Shown in pieces: positions 34,112 through 42,474 of a stretch of DNA of 64,000 bases. Each line of letters starts with the position of its first letter. Position 1 is the first letter of the stretch. The position numbers and the translations under genes are program-made. The DNA lies in the NCBI RefSeq assembly GCF_008122205.1, contig NZ_PHNJ01000003.1, positions 248,001-312,000 of the forward strand, read 5' to 3'. The notes beneath the pieces were generated by a model. It had not been told where the DNA came from. It saw only the letters and a list, made by a program, of their open reading frames with translations, and did not search any database. This DNA comes from Natronococcus pandeyae (lineage in GTDB: Archaea; Halobacteriota; Halobacteria; Halobacteriales; Natrialbaceae).

Positions 34112-34564
34112 TCAGTTTGGCGGGACGACCGTCACCGGTCGGTCGCTGTCGAGGATCACTGCCTGCGCGACGCTCCCGAACAGCACCTTTCCGACGGGAG
34201 ATTTCTTCTGGATGCCGATCACGATTGCGTCGCTGCCTCGTTCCTCTGCGGCGGCGAGGATCGTCTCCGCCGGCTCACCGATCGATTCGTGCACTTCGTA
34301 CTCGAGGTCGCTCGACTCGAGGAGGTCCGTAACGGCCTCGACCGACGCCGGCACCTCCGCGTGCCGACGGACGTTTTCGTCCATCTGCTCGGTGTATTCG
34401 TCAGAGAAGCCGCCCGCCGCCCACTCGGCGTCGGGTCCCGACATTCCCTCGTGAACGTGGAGGACGTCGATCAAGACGTCGTCGGTCGGCAATTCGAGGA
34501 TCGCCTCGGCTTGGGCGCGACCCCGGGCGTCGTTCTCGTCGACCGGCAGCAGAACGCGATACAT
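34112..34564 (-). CDS. universal stress protein (UspA family)
   Basis: The ATG at 34564 gives 150 residues. It begins MYRVLLPVDENDARGRAQAE and ends with GSDAIVIGIQKKSPVGKVLFGSVAQAVILDSDRPVTVVP. This retains the G-2x-G-9x-G(S) ATP-binding pattern in slightly altered form. It is expected to be a small cytoplasmic stress-related protein. It converges with arsA, with 21 bp between the ends. Confidence 0.87.
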   Translation of the reverse strand: MYRVLLPVDENDARGRAQAEAILELPTDDVLIDVLHVHEGMSGPDAEWAAGGFSDEYTEQMDENVRRHAEVPASVEAVTDLLESSDLEYEVHESIGEPAETILAAAEERGSDAIVIGIQKKSPVGKVLFGSVAQAVILDSDRPVTVVPPN

Positions 34565-34618
34565 ACACGGGAGTTGTGGTTTGGAAGACAAAGGAATTCC
34601 CGTCCGCTTTCGGGTCGA

Positions 34619-35815
34619 TCAGCTATCCATCGCGGAGTCGTCGACCGGCGGCTCCGTGCGAACGACGAACAGGAGCAGGCCGGCGGCGACGACGCAGCCG
34701 GCACCCAGAAGCCACCACGAGGCGCGGTAGCCGACGCCGTCCGCGAGGTAGCCGAAGGCGGGCGGGGCGACGATCGAGCCGGCGACGAGCGAGAGCTGGC
34801 CGCCGGCGGTCGCGCCGCCCATCTCCTCGGTCCCGACCAGCGTCGCCATACAGGAGTAGTAGACGCCGGTGTTCCCGAGGACGAAAAAACCGAGTGCAGC
34901 GAAGGCGACGACGGCTCCAACCGGCGTCGACACAGCGGCGACGACGGCGAACAGTGCGGCTCCGGCGACCGCCTGGACGATCAGGATCGCGCCGATCCGG
35001 AACTGCGGATCGCCCGGGAGCACGTCGCTCAGCCAGCCCGTGGTAATTCGACCGATGCTGCCGAATAGCTGGACGACCGCGAGCACGACGCCGCCGAAGG
35101 CGACCGACGCACCGACTTCCTCCGCGACGAAGAGGACGGTGTAGCCGGTCGTCGTGAACAGTGCCGCGCCGAGGAAGAATCCTGCCGCGACCAGTCGACG
35201 GTACGGACGATTGTGCGACAGTGCGCGGAAGTCGGGATACTCCGCCGTCCCGCCGTCGTGGCTTCCGGTGTAGGAGAGCGCGAAGACCGCCGCGACGACG
35301 AACCCGACGGCGGCGGCGATCAGGAAGCCGGCCTGCCAGAAGAACACGCCGGCGAGCCCCGTCACGAGCAGGGCGCTGATGCCGCTGCCGGCGGTGACGC
35401 CGACCTGTTTGATACCCATCGCGAGGTTCTGCCGACCGGCGGCGATGTTGTCGTAGACCGCTTTGTTCGTCCCCGGAATCGCCGTGGCGTACAGCGAACC
35501 GAGGAAGAACGCGGCGGCGAGCAGGAGTGCGGTGGTCGGCGCGCCAGCGACCAGGGCCGCGCCGGTCGCGAGGCCGACGAGACCGAGCGAGAGGGTCCGA
35601 TACTCGCCGAATCGGTCGATCAGTGCGCCAACCGGCAGGAGAAAGACTGCGTACCCCAGCGTGAGCGCGGTCACGACGAACCCGACCTGAAACCGAGAGA
35701 GACCGAACTCCGCACGGAAAAACGGCGTCGCCGCGAAGACGGTGTAGTAGCAGATGCTCGCAGCGACCTGCCACAGTGTCACGAGCGAGACCGTTCGCCA
35801 GTACGACCGATCCAT
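34619..35815 (-). CDS. MFS transporter
   Basis: The ATG at 35815 gives 398 residues with twelve predicted helices. The loop 2-3 signature reads GYAVFLLPVGALIDRFGEYR, and a second similar loop is near RITTGWLSDVLPG. The layout resembles nitrate/nitrite or hexuronate-type MFS permeases, but the substrate is unknown. It is co-oriented with the tautomerase gene 74 bp upstream. The tail ends with a short acidic stretch. Confidence 0.85.
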   Translation of the reverse strand: MDRSYWRTVSLVTLWQVAASICYYTVFAATPFFRAEFGLSRFQVGFVVTALTLGYAVFLLPVGALIDRFGEYRTLSLGLVGLATGAALVAGAPTTALLLAAAFFLGSLYATAIPGTNKAVYDNIAAGRQNLAMGIKQVGVTAGSGISALLVTGLAGVFFWQAGFLIAAAVGFVVAAVFALSYTGSHDGGTAEYPDFRALSHNRPYRRLVAAGFFLGAALFTTTGYTVLFVAEEVGASVAFGGVVLAVVQLFGSIGRITTGWLSDVLPGDPQFRIGAILIVQAVAGAALFAVVAAVSTPVGAVVAFAALGFFVLGNTGVYYSCMATLVGTEEMGGATAGGQLSLVAGSIVAPPAFGYLADGVGYRASWWLLGAGCVVAAGLLLFVVRTEPPVDDSAMDS

Positions 35816-35889
35816 CGAACGACGTGTCCTTTCCGGAGGACGCGCTTTACGGTGGCGGAACCGGAAGCGGGCGCGGCGAACCGAAGCGA

Positions 35890-36264
35890 CTACTCCTCGG
35901 ACCACTCGCCGCCGACGCGGTCGACACCCATCATCGCCTGTCCCGGGTGTTCGGTGAACACGACTTTCATGTTCTCGTCGGGAATCTCGAGCGTCTCACC
36001 CGCGTACTCCATGGTGGCGAGTGCGAACGCTCGCTTCTGTTCGACGGAGCGTCCACGGCGGATTTCGGCGTCGAGAAACAGGAGCGGCCCCTCGACCGCA
36101 CGGCCGAGGTGGAGCGCCGACTCCTCGTGTTCGCGGATCGTCACCGCGACGTGGCCCGCGGTCGTCTCCATCTCGCTCGTGTAGCGTTCCGTCACTCGAT
36201 CGGCGAGAGTCGTTCGTTCTTCGGGGGTCAGCGTGCAGGTCGTATCGAACTGCAACAGCGGCAT
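35890..36264 (-). CDS. tautomerase-superfamily (MIF/4-oxalocrotonate-like) protein
   Basis: A 124-residue protein with Pro2 after the initiator Met (MPLLQFDTTCTLTPEERTTLADRV), the conserved catalytic imino acid of the tautomerase superfamily. It has two betaalphabeta repeats (the second around GPLLFLDAEIRRGRSVEQK), as in fused 4-OT or MIF-size members. Its enzyme substrate is unknown. It is the first gene of the pair with the MFS transporter. Confidence 0.75.
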   Translation of the reverse strand: MPLLQFDTTCTLTPEERTTLADRVTERYTSEMETTAGHVAVTIREHEESALHLGRAVEGPLLFLDAEIRRGRSVEQKRAFALATMEYAGETLEIPDENMKVVFTEHPGQAMMGVDRVGGEWSEE

Positions 36265-36395
36265 AGCCCAGCTTCACTCGGCACGGGTATGGGCGTTCCG
36301 ACGCAGGATTTCCCTCGAGCGCTGGCGGGTTTCGGATCGAACCGCTGTGAGGAGTTTCACCACCATTGACATCCTCACACAGCCGAATCTTGACG

Positions 36396-36404
36396 TTTTT
36401 TATG
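36396..36404 (+). promoter_or_regulatory. box A of the SLC13 gene
   Basis: TTTTTTATG lies 25-30 bp before the ATG at 36429 and overlaps the alternative ATG at 36402. This spacing favours a leaderless transcript starting at 36429. Confidence 0.5.
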
Positions 36405-36428
36405 CTTCCATTCGAAACGCTCGCAACG

Positions 36429-38210
36429 ATGCTGTCTCCTTCGCTCGGAAAGTATCAATCGATCATCCAGAGCGTCTGGACGTATCTGTGGATTCTCAAC
36501 GAACAGACGAAGGCGTATCTCACGCTCGACGGCCGAGCGATAGCCAAGGACCTGGACACGCTCTCAGAGGAGGAGCGTCAGGTCGCGCGAACGGCGTTTA
36601 CCGACGGTGGCCGCGAACCGAACGACGATCCCGGGAACGGCGGCAACGGCTCCGGGGACGACGACCAGTCCCCGTTCGACGTCGGCGGCAGTTACAAACT
36701 CCGGCAGAAGATCGGGTTCGTCCTCGGTCCGCTCCTGTTCGCGGTGCTTTTCCTCTCGCCGACACCGGAGGGGCTCACGCCGGAAGGACAGGCCGTCGCC
36801 GCCGTCACGGCGTGGGTCGCGGTCTGGTGGATGTCCGAGGCGATCCCGATTCCGGCGACGTCGTTGCTGCCGATCGTGCTGTTTCCGCTGACCGGTGCGC
36901 TCCCTGCGGCGGAGACGACGCCGTCCTACGCCAATCCGCTGATCTTCCTCTTCATGGGCGGGTTCTTCCTCGCGATGGCGATGCAGCGGTGGGGGCTCCA
37001 CCGGCGTATCGCCCTCCGGACGATCAAGGCCGTCGGCACCGAGCCCTCGAGGCTCATTCTCGGGTTCATGCTCGCGACGGCGTTTCTCTCGATGTGGGTC
37101 TCGAACAGCGCGACCGTGATGATGATGGTCCCGATCGCGCTGGCGGTCATCTACCAGACCGCAGACCTGGTCGAGGAGACGGGTCTCGACATCGACACCA
37201 GCGAAGGGAACTTCTCGTTCGGCGTCGCGCTGATGCTCTGTATCGCCTACGGGGCGTCCGTCGGTGGCGTCGCGACCCTCATCGGCACCCCGCCGAACAT
37301 CCTCTTTGCGGGCCAGGCGGGCGAACTGTTCGGAACGACGATCGGCTTCGCCGAGTGGATGCTGTACGGCGTCCCGATCTCGATCGTCGGACTCACGACG
37401 GTCTACCTCTACGTCACGCGCGTCGCGATCTCGCCGCAGTTCGATCAGCTGCCGATCGGCGCCGACACGATCGATCGCGAACTCGAGCAGCTCGGTTCGA
37501 TGAGCAGCCAGGAACGGATGGTGCTCGTCGTCTTCGTCGGGATGGCGGCCGCGTGGATCGGTGCGAGTTTAGTCGATCAAGCCGGGATCGTCCCCGTTCC
37601 GGAGGACGTCGACACGATCGTCGCCATCGGCGGCGCACTGGTCCTGTTCACGCTGCCGACGAAGACCGAGGACGGCGACCACACGTTCCTGCTCGACTGG
37701 ACCAGCGGCGTCGAGATCCCGTGGGGGGTCATCCTCCTGTTCGGCGGCGGGCTCGCCATCGCCGCCGGCTTCGGCGACACCGGACTCGCGGAGTGGATCG
37801 GCGTCCAGCTCGCGGGACTCGAGGGCGTCTCCATGGTCCTCATCCTGCTGGCGGTGGTCGGCATGACCGTCTTCCTGACGGAAGTCACCTCGAACACGGC
37901 GACGACCGCGATGCTCATGCCGGTCCTCGCCGGCGTCGCGGTCGGAATCGGCGTCCACCCCTACGGCCTGATGATCGCGGGCGCGACCGCCGCCTCGTTC
38001 GCGTTCATGCTCCCGGTCGCAACGCCGCCGAACGCTATCGTCTTCGGCAGCGGCTACATCACGCTGCCCCAGATGGCCCGCGTCGGCGTCGGGCTCAACG
38101 TCCTCGGGATCGTTCTGATCACGCTGGTCGCGCTCCTGTGGTTGCCACTGGCCTGGGGAATCGACCTCGGGACGCTGCCGACCGACTTCGCGGAGGCGTT
38201 CAACGGGTAG
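36429..38210 (+). CDS. SLC13/DASS-family carboxylate:sodium symporter
   Basis: From the preferred ATG at 36429 it has 593 residues; 36402 and 36366 are longer alternatives. After a 90-residue soluble N-terminal extension come about 11 membrane helices. Both DASS substrate/sodium signatures are present: SNSATVMMMVPIALAV and TEVTSNTATTAMLMPV. Dicarboxylate or citrate uptake is the usual family role. The N-terminal extension is larger than in VcINDY. A long hairpin follows the stop. Confidence 0.88.
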   Translation: MLSPSLGKYQSIIQSVWTYLWILNEQTKAYLTLDGRAIAKDLDTLSEEERQVARTAFTDGGREPNDDPGNGGNGSGDDDQSPFDVGGSYKLRQKIGFVLGPLLFAVLFLSPTPEGLTPEGQAVAAVTAWVAVWWMSEAIPIPATSLLPIVLFPLTGALPAAETTPSYANPLIFLFMGGFFLAMAMQRWGLHRRIALRTIKAVGTEPSRLILGFMLATAFLSMWVSNSATVMMMVPIALAVIYQTADLVEETGLDIDTSEGNFSFGVALMLCIAYGASVGGVATLIGTPPNILFAGQAGELFGTTIGFAEWMLYGVPISIVGLTTVYLYVTRVAISPQFDQLPIGADTIDRELEQLGSMSSQERMVLVVFVGMAAAWIGASLVDQAGIVPVPEDVDTIVAIGGALVLFTLPTKTEDGDHTFLLDWTSGVEIPWGVILLFGGGLAIAAGFGDTGLAEWIGVQLAGLEGVSMVLILLAVVGMTVFLTEVTSNTATTAMLMPVLAGVAVGIGVHPYGLMIAGATAASFAFMLPVATPPNAIVFGSGYITLPQMARVGVGLNVLGIVLITLVALLWLPLAWGIDLGTLPTDFAEAFNG

Positions 38211-38257
38211 CCTGGGTGGGGCTATCTCGGCCGACTACCCGATCACTTCGTTCCGTA

Positions 38258-38306
38258 CTGGCGCAACGCGACGACCAAGCTGCGCACTCGTCGCGTCGCT
38301 CGCCAG
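38258..38306. terminator. long two-part hairpin downstream of the SLC13 gene
   Basis: CTGGCG (38258-38263) pairs with CGCCAG (38301-38306), and inside it ACGCGACGA (38266-38274) pairs with TCGTCGCGT (38288-38296) around a 13-base loop. It lies 48 bp after the SLC13 stop. There is no T run, so a classic terminator is uncertain; it may be a 3' processing structure. Confidence 0.45.
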
Positions 38307-38433
38307 CGGCTCCCGAGAGCATGGTCCACTGCGCCGGTCGAAACCTGCCGATCGACGGCGGTAAAGAACTGATAACTCCCGGGGAGAGTCGCGACACGCC
38401 TATTCTCGGAAAGTGGGAACCGGGCGACGGTTG

Positions 38434-38697
38434 ATGTTCCAGTTCGACAATACCAAAATACTCTCAATGCCGACAGATGGACCGGTTCCCAATCGGGGCG
38501 AACGCGTAATTCTTCAGACACTCGAGGAGTCCGGTCCGATCACGGTTCCGGAGTTAGCAGACTCTCTTGCCAGCCATCCGGCGACGATCGAACGCCGCTG
38601 CCGCAAGCTACAGCGGGTAGGGTACGTTCGCCAGTGTACCGGTGGAAAGTTTGCCGTCGACGAGAGCCGCTGGAACGCTCGAGCGGCCGGCGACTGA
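38434..38697 (+). CDS. winged-helix DNA-binding protein
   Basis: An 87-residue protein with a compact winged helix: GERVILQTLEESGPITVPELADSLASHPATIERRCRKLQRVGYVRQCTGGKFAVDE. The recognition helix is around HPATIERRCRKL. ATG at 38434 is chosen; 38467 is an alternative that trims 11 residues. It is probably a small transcriptional regulator of unknown target. Confidence 0.75.
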   Translation: MFQFDNTKILSMPTDGPVPNRGERVILQTLEESGPITVPELADSLASHPATIERRCRKLQRVGYVRQCTGGKFAVDESRWNARAAGD

Positions 38698-38878
38698 CAC
38701 CACCGCGACCACCGCGGCTACCGACCGTTCGAGACCGCAGAATCGTCCGCTCTCACTCCGCTGCTTCCTCGCGTCTCTCCAACCCCTGGCTGCTACGCTC
38801 TTCGACTGCTGATCGCCGACTGCCGACTGTCGATCGCCCTGCATCTTCGCACCGACGCGAGAGCACCGAACGGGCCGT

Positions 38879-40264
38879 TTACGCTCGTGACGTCTCGCTC
38901 GCAACGACGAGCACGCGGAGGTCGTTTACGTTCGTTCCCGTATACCCAGTCTCGAGCAGCGCCCCCTGTTTCTCGAGCAGTCCGTAGACGTCGTTTTCGG
39001 CGAGTGCTCGCCTCGCCATCGCCTCGTCGCCGACGCCGATCGTCTCGCCGTCGACCATCGCACCCGCGGCGTCCGTCGGGCCGTCGATCCCGTCGGTGTC
39101 GACGCTCGCGAGGACGGCCCCGGTCTCACTCGCGGCGAACTCGAGGCCGGCCGCGAGCGCGAGTTCCTGGTTCGGGCCGCCGATCCCGCCGTCGCCCTGG
39201 CTGTCGTCGGTCCCGTCGACGGTAACGGTCACCTCGCCGCCGGAGAGGACGACCGCTGGCGGTTCGATCGGATCGCCATCGGCCTCGATCTCCGCTCCAA
39301 TCGCTGCGTGAACCCGGCCGACTTCCCGGGCTTCGCCGGTGAGGCGACTCGAGAGCACGAGCGACTCGTAGCCGCGCTCGCGGGCGACCTCGCGGGCGGC
39401 CTCGATCGCCGTCCGGCCGTTTGCGAGCGCGTGCCAGTCGGCGTTGGCGACGGCCAGCTCGCTCTCGTCGGGCGTCTCCTCGACCTCACCACTCGTTCCG
39501 CCCTCGAGGTGCTCGCGGACTTCCGCGGGAACCTCGTCCCGGATTCCGTAGCGCTCGAGCACGGCCACGGCGTCGTCGAACGTGCTCGGGTCGGCGACCG
39601 TCGGCCCGCTGCCGATCACCGAGGGATCGTCGCCGACGACGTCGCTAACGGCGAGCGTGAGGACGGTCGCGGGGGCCGCTCGACGGGCGAGTCGGCCGCC
39701 CTTGATCGCCGAGCAGTGTTTCCGGACGGCGTTGATCTCGTGGATCGAGGCACCGGACTCGAGCAGCGCGTCGGTCGTCTGCCGGAGCGCCGAAAGCGAG
39801 AGGCCGTTGGCGGGCGCACAGAGTAACGCGCTCGCGCCGCCGGTGATCGCCGCGAGCACGAGCGTTCGCTCGCCGGCCGCGTCGGCCTGCTCGAGGAGTT
39901 CCTGCGTCGCCTCGACGTTCCGCTGCGAGGGGCTCGGATGGTCGCCCTCGCGGACGGTAACCGGCCCGATCGCCTCCTGGTCGGGTGCGGTCGTGACGAC
40001 GACCCCGCCGTCGATCCGGGACTCGAGCAGGTCGACGAGCGCCGCGGCGACGCCGCCGGTCGCCTTCCCACCGCCGAGAACGAGGATCTCGTCGAATCGC
40101 TCGAGATCGTACTCGCTGTCCTGGACGCGGAGTGTCTCGCCCTCGAGCGCCATCGTCGAGTCGACGACGGTCTCGGGGAGCGCGGCAGTGATGCCGGCCT
40201 CGAGACAGGCGAGGGCGGTCTCGTGGGCTGACGTCTTTGCGTGTCGTTCGCGGGAGTGGAACAT
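38879..40264 (-). CDS. gckA: glycerate 2-kinase (GckA/MOFRL family)
   Basis: A 461-residue DUF4147/MOFRL kinase. Family markers are ILVLGGGKATGGVAAAL near 62, EGDHPSPSQRNVEATQELLEQA, GGASALLCAPANGLSL, and C-terminal VLSGGEVTVTVDGT, GGPNQELALAAGLEFA and ASVDTDGIDGPTDAAGAMVDG. It phosphorylates D-glycerate to 2-phosphoglycerate, a route linking non-phosphorylative sugar or glycerol breakdown to glycolysis. It follows the SDR gene only loosely and lies 21 bp from its stop. Confidence 0.9.
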   Translation of the reverse strand: MFHSRERHAKTSAHETALACLEAGITAALPETVVDSTMALEGETLRVQDSEYDLERFDEILVLGGGKATGGVAAALVDLLESRIDGGVVVTTAPDQEAIGPVTVREGDHPSPSQRNVEATQELLEQADAAGERTLVLAAITGGASALLCAPANGLSLSALRQTTDALLESGASIHEINAVRKHCSAIKGGRLARRAAPATVLTLAVSDVVGDDPSVIGSGPTVADPSTFDDAVAVLERYGIRDEVPAEVREHLEGGTSGEVEETPDESELAVANADWHALANGRTAIEAAREVARERGYESLVLSSRLTGEAREVGRVHAAIGAEIEADGDPIEPPAVVLSGGEVTVTVDGTDDSQGDGGIGGPNQELALAAGLEFAASETGAVLASVDTDGIDGPTDAAGAMVDGETIGVGDEAMARRALAENDVYGLLEKQGALLETGYTGTNVNDLRVLVVASETSRA

Positions 40265-40285
40265 GTGTGTGGACGATCGGTGCGC

Positions 40286-41224
40286 TCAGACGAGCCTTCG
40301 AACGATCCCGTAGACGGCGTCCTGAAGCCGGTCCGGGAGGAACCGAGCGTAGACGCCGACCTGGCCGAGCGGGCCGACCGGGTACCTGGCCGGCGGCTCA
40401 GACCGGATGGCGGATTCGACGATCGCCGTCGCGACCTCCGCCGGCGTGGAGGCGAACGGACCGCCCTGCCCGCCCCCGATCAGTTGCGCTTCGTCGTAGA
40501 GTTCGTACAGCGACTCGTAGGCCGGCGTGCGCTGGTCCTCGGGGAGTTCCTCGTCGACGCGGTTCGTGAACTCCGTCTCGACCGGGCCGGGTTCGATCAG
40601 CACGACGTCGATACCGAACTCCTCGACCTCGGCCCGAAGGGAGTCGCTCATCGCCTCGAGGGCGTACTTCGATCCCGAGTAGGCGCCAGAACCCGGGAAC
40701 GAGACCCGGCCGGCGACGCTCGAGACGTTGATGATCCGGCCGGCGCCCTGGGCGCGCATGTGCGGCAGCGCGGCGCGGGTGAGCCGATGGGGCCCGTAGA
40801 CGTTGACGTCGAACTGCCGGTGGAGGTCGACCGTCGAGACGTCCTCGAGCGGCCCCATCTGGGCGTAGCCGGCGTTGTTGACGAGACAGTCGATCGCGCC
40901 GCCGATATCGACGGTGCGTTCGACGACCTCCGCGACCTGATCGGGGTCGGTGACGTCGAGTTCGAGGGTCGTACAGCCCGCCTCCTCGAGGTCCGCGATG
41001 TCGTCGACGTTCCGGGCGGTCGCGATCACCTGCCAGTCCCTCTGGAGAAAGGCTCGAGCGGTCGCCTGTCCGATCCCCGACGAGCAGCCGGTGATTAACA
41101 CGCACTGCTTGCGCGTGTAGCGATCCTCGTCGCTCGTGCTCGTCTCCGTTTTCCGACCGGAGTCATCTGCTGCGGCGGCTTCGTCGTCCCCCGCCTCATC
41201 GTCGGCTTCCTCAGCGATGGCCAT
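40286..41224 (-). CDS. short-chain dehydrogenase/reductase
   Basis: A 312-residue SDR. An acidic N-terminal tail of about 38 residues is followed by the NAD(P) motif LITGCSSGIGQATA, NNAGYAQMGPLEDVS, and the catalytic Tyr-Lys in YSGSKYALEAMSDSLRAEV. The classical SDR with GCSSGIG is typical of ketoreductases or retinol dehydrogenase-like proteins; the substrate is unknown. Its stop is 21 bp before the glycerate kinase start on the same strand, suggesting co-transcription upstream of gckA. Confidence 0.88.
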   Translation of the reverse strand: MAIAEEADDEAGDDEAAAADDSGRKTETSTSDEDRYTRKQCVLITGCSSGIGQATARAFLQRDWQVIATARNVDDIADLEEAGCTTLELDVTDPDQVAEVVERTVDIGGAIDCLVNNAGYAQMGPLEDVSTVDLHRQFDVNVYGPHRLTRAALPHMRAQGAGRIINVSSVAGRVSFPGSGAYSGSKYALEAMSDSLRAEVEEFGIDVVLIEPGPVETEFTNRVDEELPEDQRTPAYESLYELYDEAQLIGGGQGGPFASTPAEVATAIVESAIRSEPPARYPVGPLGQVGVYARFLPDRLQDAVYGIVRRLV

Positions 41225-41243
41225 GCGTGACCGTTTCGAGAGA

Positions 41244-41268
41244 CGATACCTAAGTATCGACGGTTTAT
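41244..41268 (-). promoter_or_regulatory. SDR promoter: box A plus overlapping operator-like inverted repeat
   Basis: The box A core ATAAA (minus strand) is at 41264-41268, predicting a start site near 41240. The inverted repeat CGATAC-CTAA-GTATCG at 41244-41259 lies exactly between box A and the gene, overlapping the predicted start site. That placement is typical of a repressor operator. Confidence 0.5.
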
Positions 41269-41379
41269 CGTGCCAGTCTGAAATTCCACCTCTGGTCTAG
41301 TCTCCGCCACTGCTCGCTCGAGAACCGACGCTGACACCTGCACGGGTCTCCCCGCTCGAGAGATGACTACTCGAGCGAC

Positions 41380-41620
41380 GTGGCGCGCGCTGAACCGCGA
41401 CGAGCGGTAGCGAGGCGCGGTTCGAAGCTGCGCGAGGGACGAACGAGCGGAGCGCGGCGCGTAGCGCCGCGGTAACGCGAACGGCGCGAGCCGTGAGCGT
41501 AGCGAGTGAGTCGGCTGGGGAGGGTGTGGCTACGCCGTGTGTTTCGGGTGAGCAGGACGCATCTCGAACGGGAATCCGGTCAGCGAACGCGATCGATCGG
41601 CTAGCCCCTGAATGCAACGG
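41380..41620. repeat. structured intergenic repeat, copy 2
   Basis: It starts GTGGCGCGCGCTG like copy 1. The first hairpin (41392-41423) has arms GAACCGCG and CGCGGTTC, which differ from the arms of copy 1 but remain perfectly complementary, around the shared loop core GAGCGxxAGCGAG. Two more hairpins lie at 41453-41471 (8 bp) and 41481-41494 (5 bp with a GCGA loop). The 42-base shared block is at 41503-41544. The GTG at 41493 opens a frame with the peptide VASESAGEGVATPCV. Confidence 0.75.
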
Positions 41621-41622
41621 TC

Positions 41623-42414
41623 CTATTCGCCGAGGCCCCGCTTCGCCTCGTCAGCGTAGCTGTCCGCCAGTCGGACGGGTTCGGGAAGCTTGTAGGACGT
41701 ACTGAGCGCCAGGGCGACGTCGGCGGCCGTTTCGGGACCGACGCGGTGACCGGGACTGACGTACAGCGGGTTGATGTACCGATTCGGCGAGTCGTACTGT
41801 CGCGTCTGGACGGCGTAGCCGAGCAGCGTCCCGTCGGCGACGTCGACCCTCGAGTTCGCCTCGATCCCGACCCGACGCCCCTCGGGCAGGTTCTCGACGT
41901 CTTCGCGCGGGCTGCCACAGAGGAGGCTCTTGGCGACGCCGATGCTCGGGACGTCGAGGACGACGCCCATGTGCGTCGCGATGCCAGCCTGCCGGAAGTG
42001 GATCCGGCCGCTGCCGTCGAACAGACAGAGGTCGGGGTCGACGGACAGTTCCTCGAGCGCGTCGAGGATCGGCGCTCCCTCTCGAAACGAGAGCAGGCCC
42101 GGAATGTAGGGGATCTCGAGGGGCGTCACCGCGTGGACCCGTTCGATCACCTCGCCGCCCTGCATCGCGACGACGGCGGAAAGCGCGCGATCCTGGTCGC
42201 CGGCGTCGTTGGTGAGGAAAGACTGGTCGACGCCGGCGACGATCGGCGGGTCGTCGGCGCTCGAGGATGCGGCCAGCGGATCGCCCAGCACGGCGGGGTC
42301 GAACTCGAGGTCGTCTTCGAACGCCGCGGCAGCGGCAATCTCGCGCTGGAGCGCCTCCATGTCGTCGCGCTCGAGCGAGGCGTCGGGGACGAGGTCGGGA
42401 CGGGACGCGTTCAT
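41623..42414 (-). CDS. nfi: endonuclease V
   Basis: A 263-residue endonuclease V: AGVDQSF with the first metal Asp, IPGLLSFREGAPILDAL with the catalytic Glu, LCLFDGSGRIHFRQAGIATHMGV with Asp, and SIGVAKSLLCG. It cleaves near deaminated purines (inosine) in DNA or RNA. An N-terminal stretch of about 50 residues is acidic. It is preceded at 60 bp by the AN1-rhomboid gene, on the same strand. Confidence 0.92.
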   Translation of the reverse strand: MNASRPDLVPDASLERDDMEALQREIAAAAAFEDDLEFDPAVLGDPLAASSSADDPPIVAGVDQSFLTNDAGDQDRALSAVVAMQGGEVIERVHAVTPLEIPYIPGLLSFREGAPILDALEELSVDPDLCLFDGSGRIHFRQAGIATHMGVVLDVPSIGVAKSLLCGSPREDVENLPEGRRVGIEANSRVDVADGTLLGYAVQTRQYDSPNRYINPLYVSPGHRVGPETAADVALALSTSYKLPEPVRLADSYADEAKRGLGE

Positions 42415-42474
42415 CAGTGGGGAAGCGTTGACGGCGTGGGAAAATCAGTATCGGGGTTCGGTTCTGCCGGCGTG

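Larger units (their letters stand above)
41225..41622. other. 398-bp gene-free region: SDR promoter and repeat element copy 2
   Basis: The left part (41225-41270) holds the SDR box A and an inverted repeat. The right part (41380-41620) holds copy 2 of the structured repeat element. No gene is supported between them, apart from a short frame inside the repeat starting at GTG 41493. Confidence 0.6.

Noticed and set aside
36233-38434. 733-codon plus-strand frame overlapping the SLC13 carrier
   Set aside because: It is a shadow of the carrier in another frame; Arg-rich and without hydrophobic helices or motifs.
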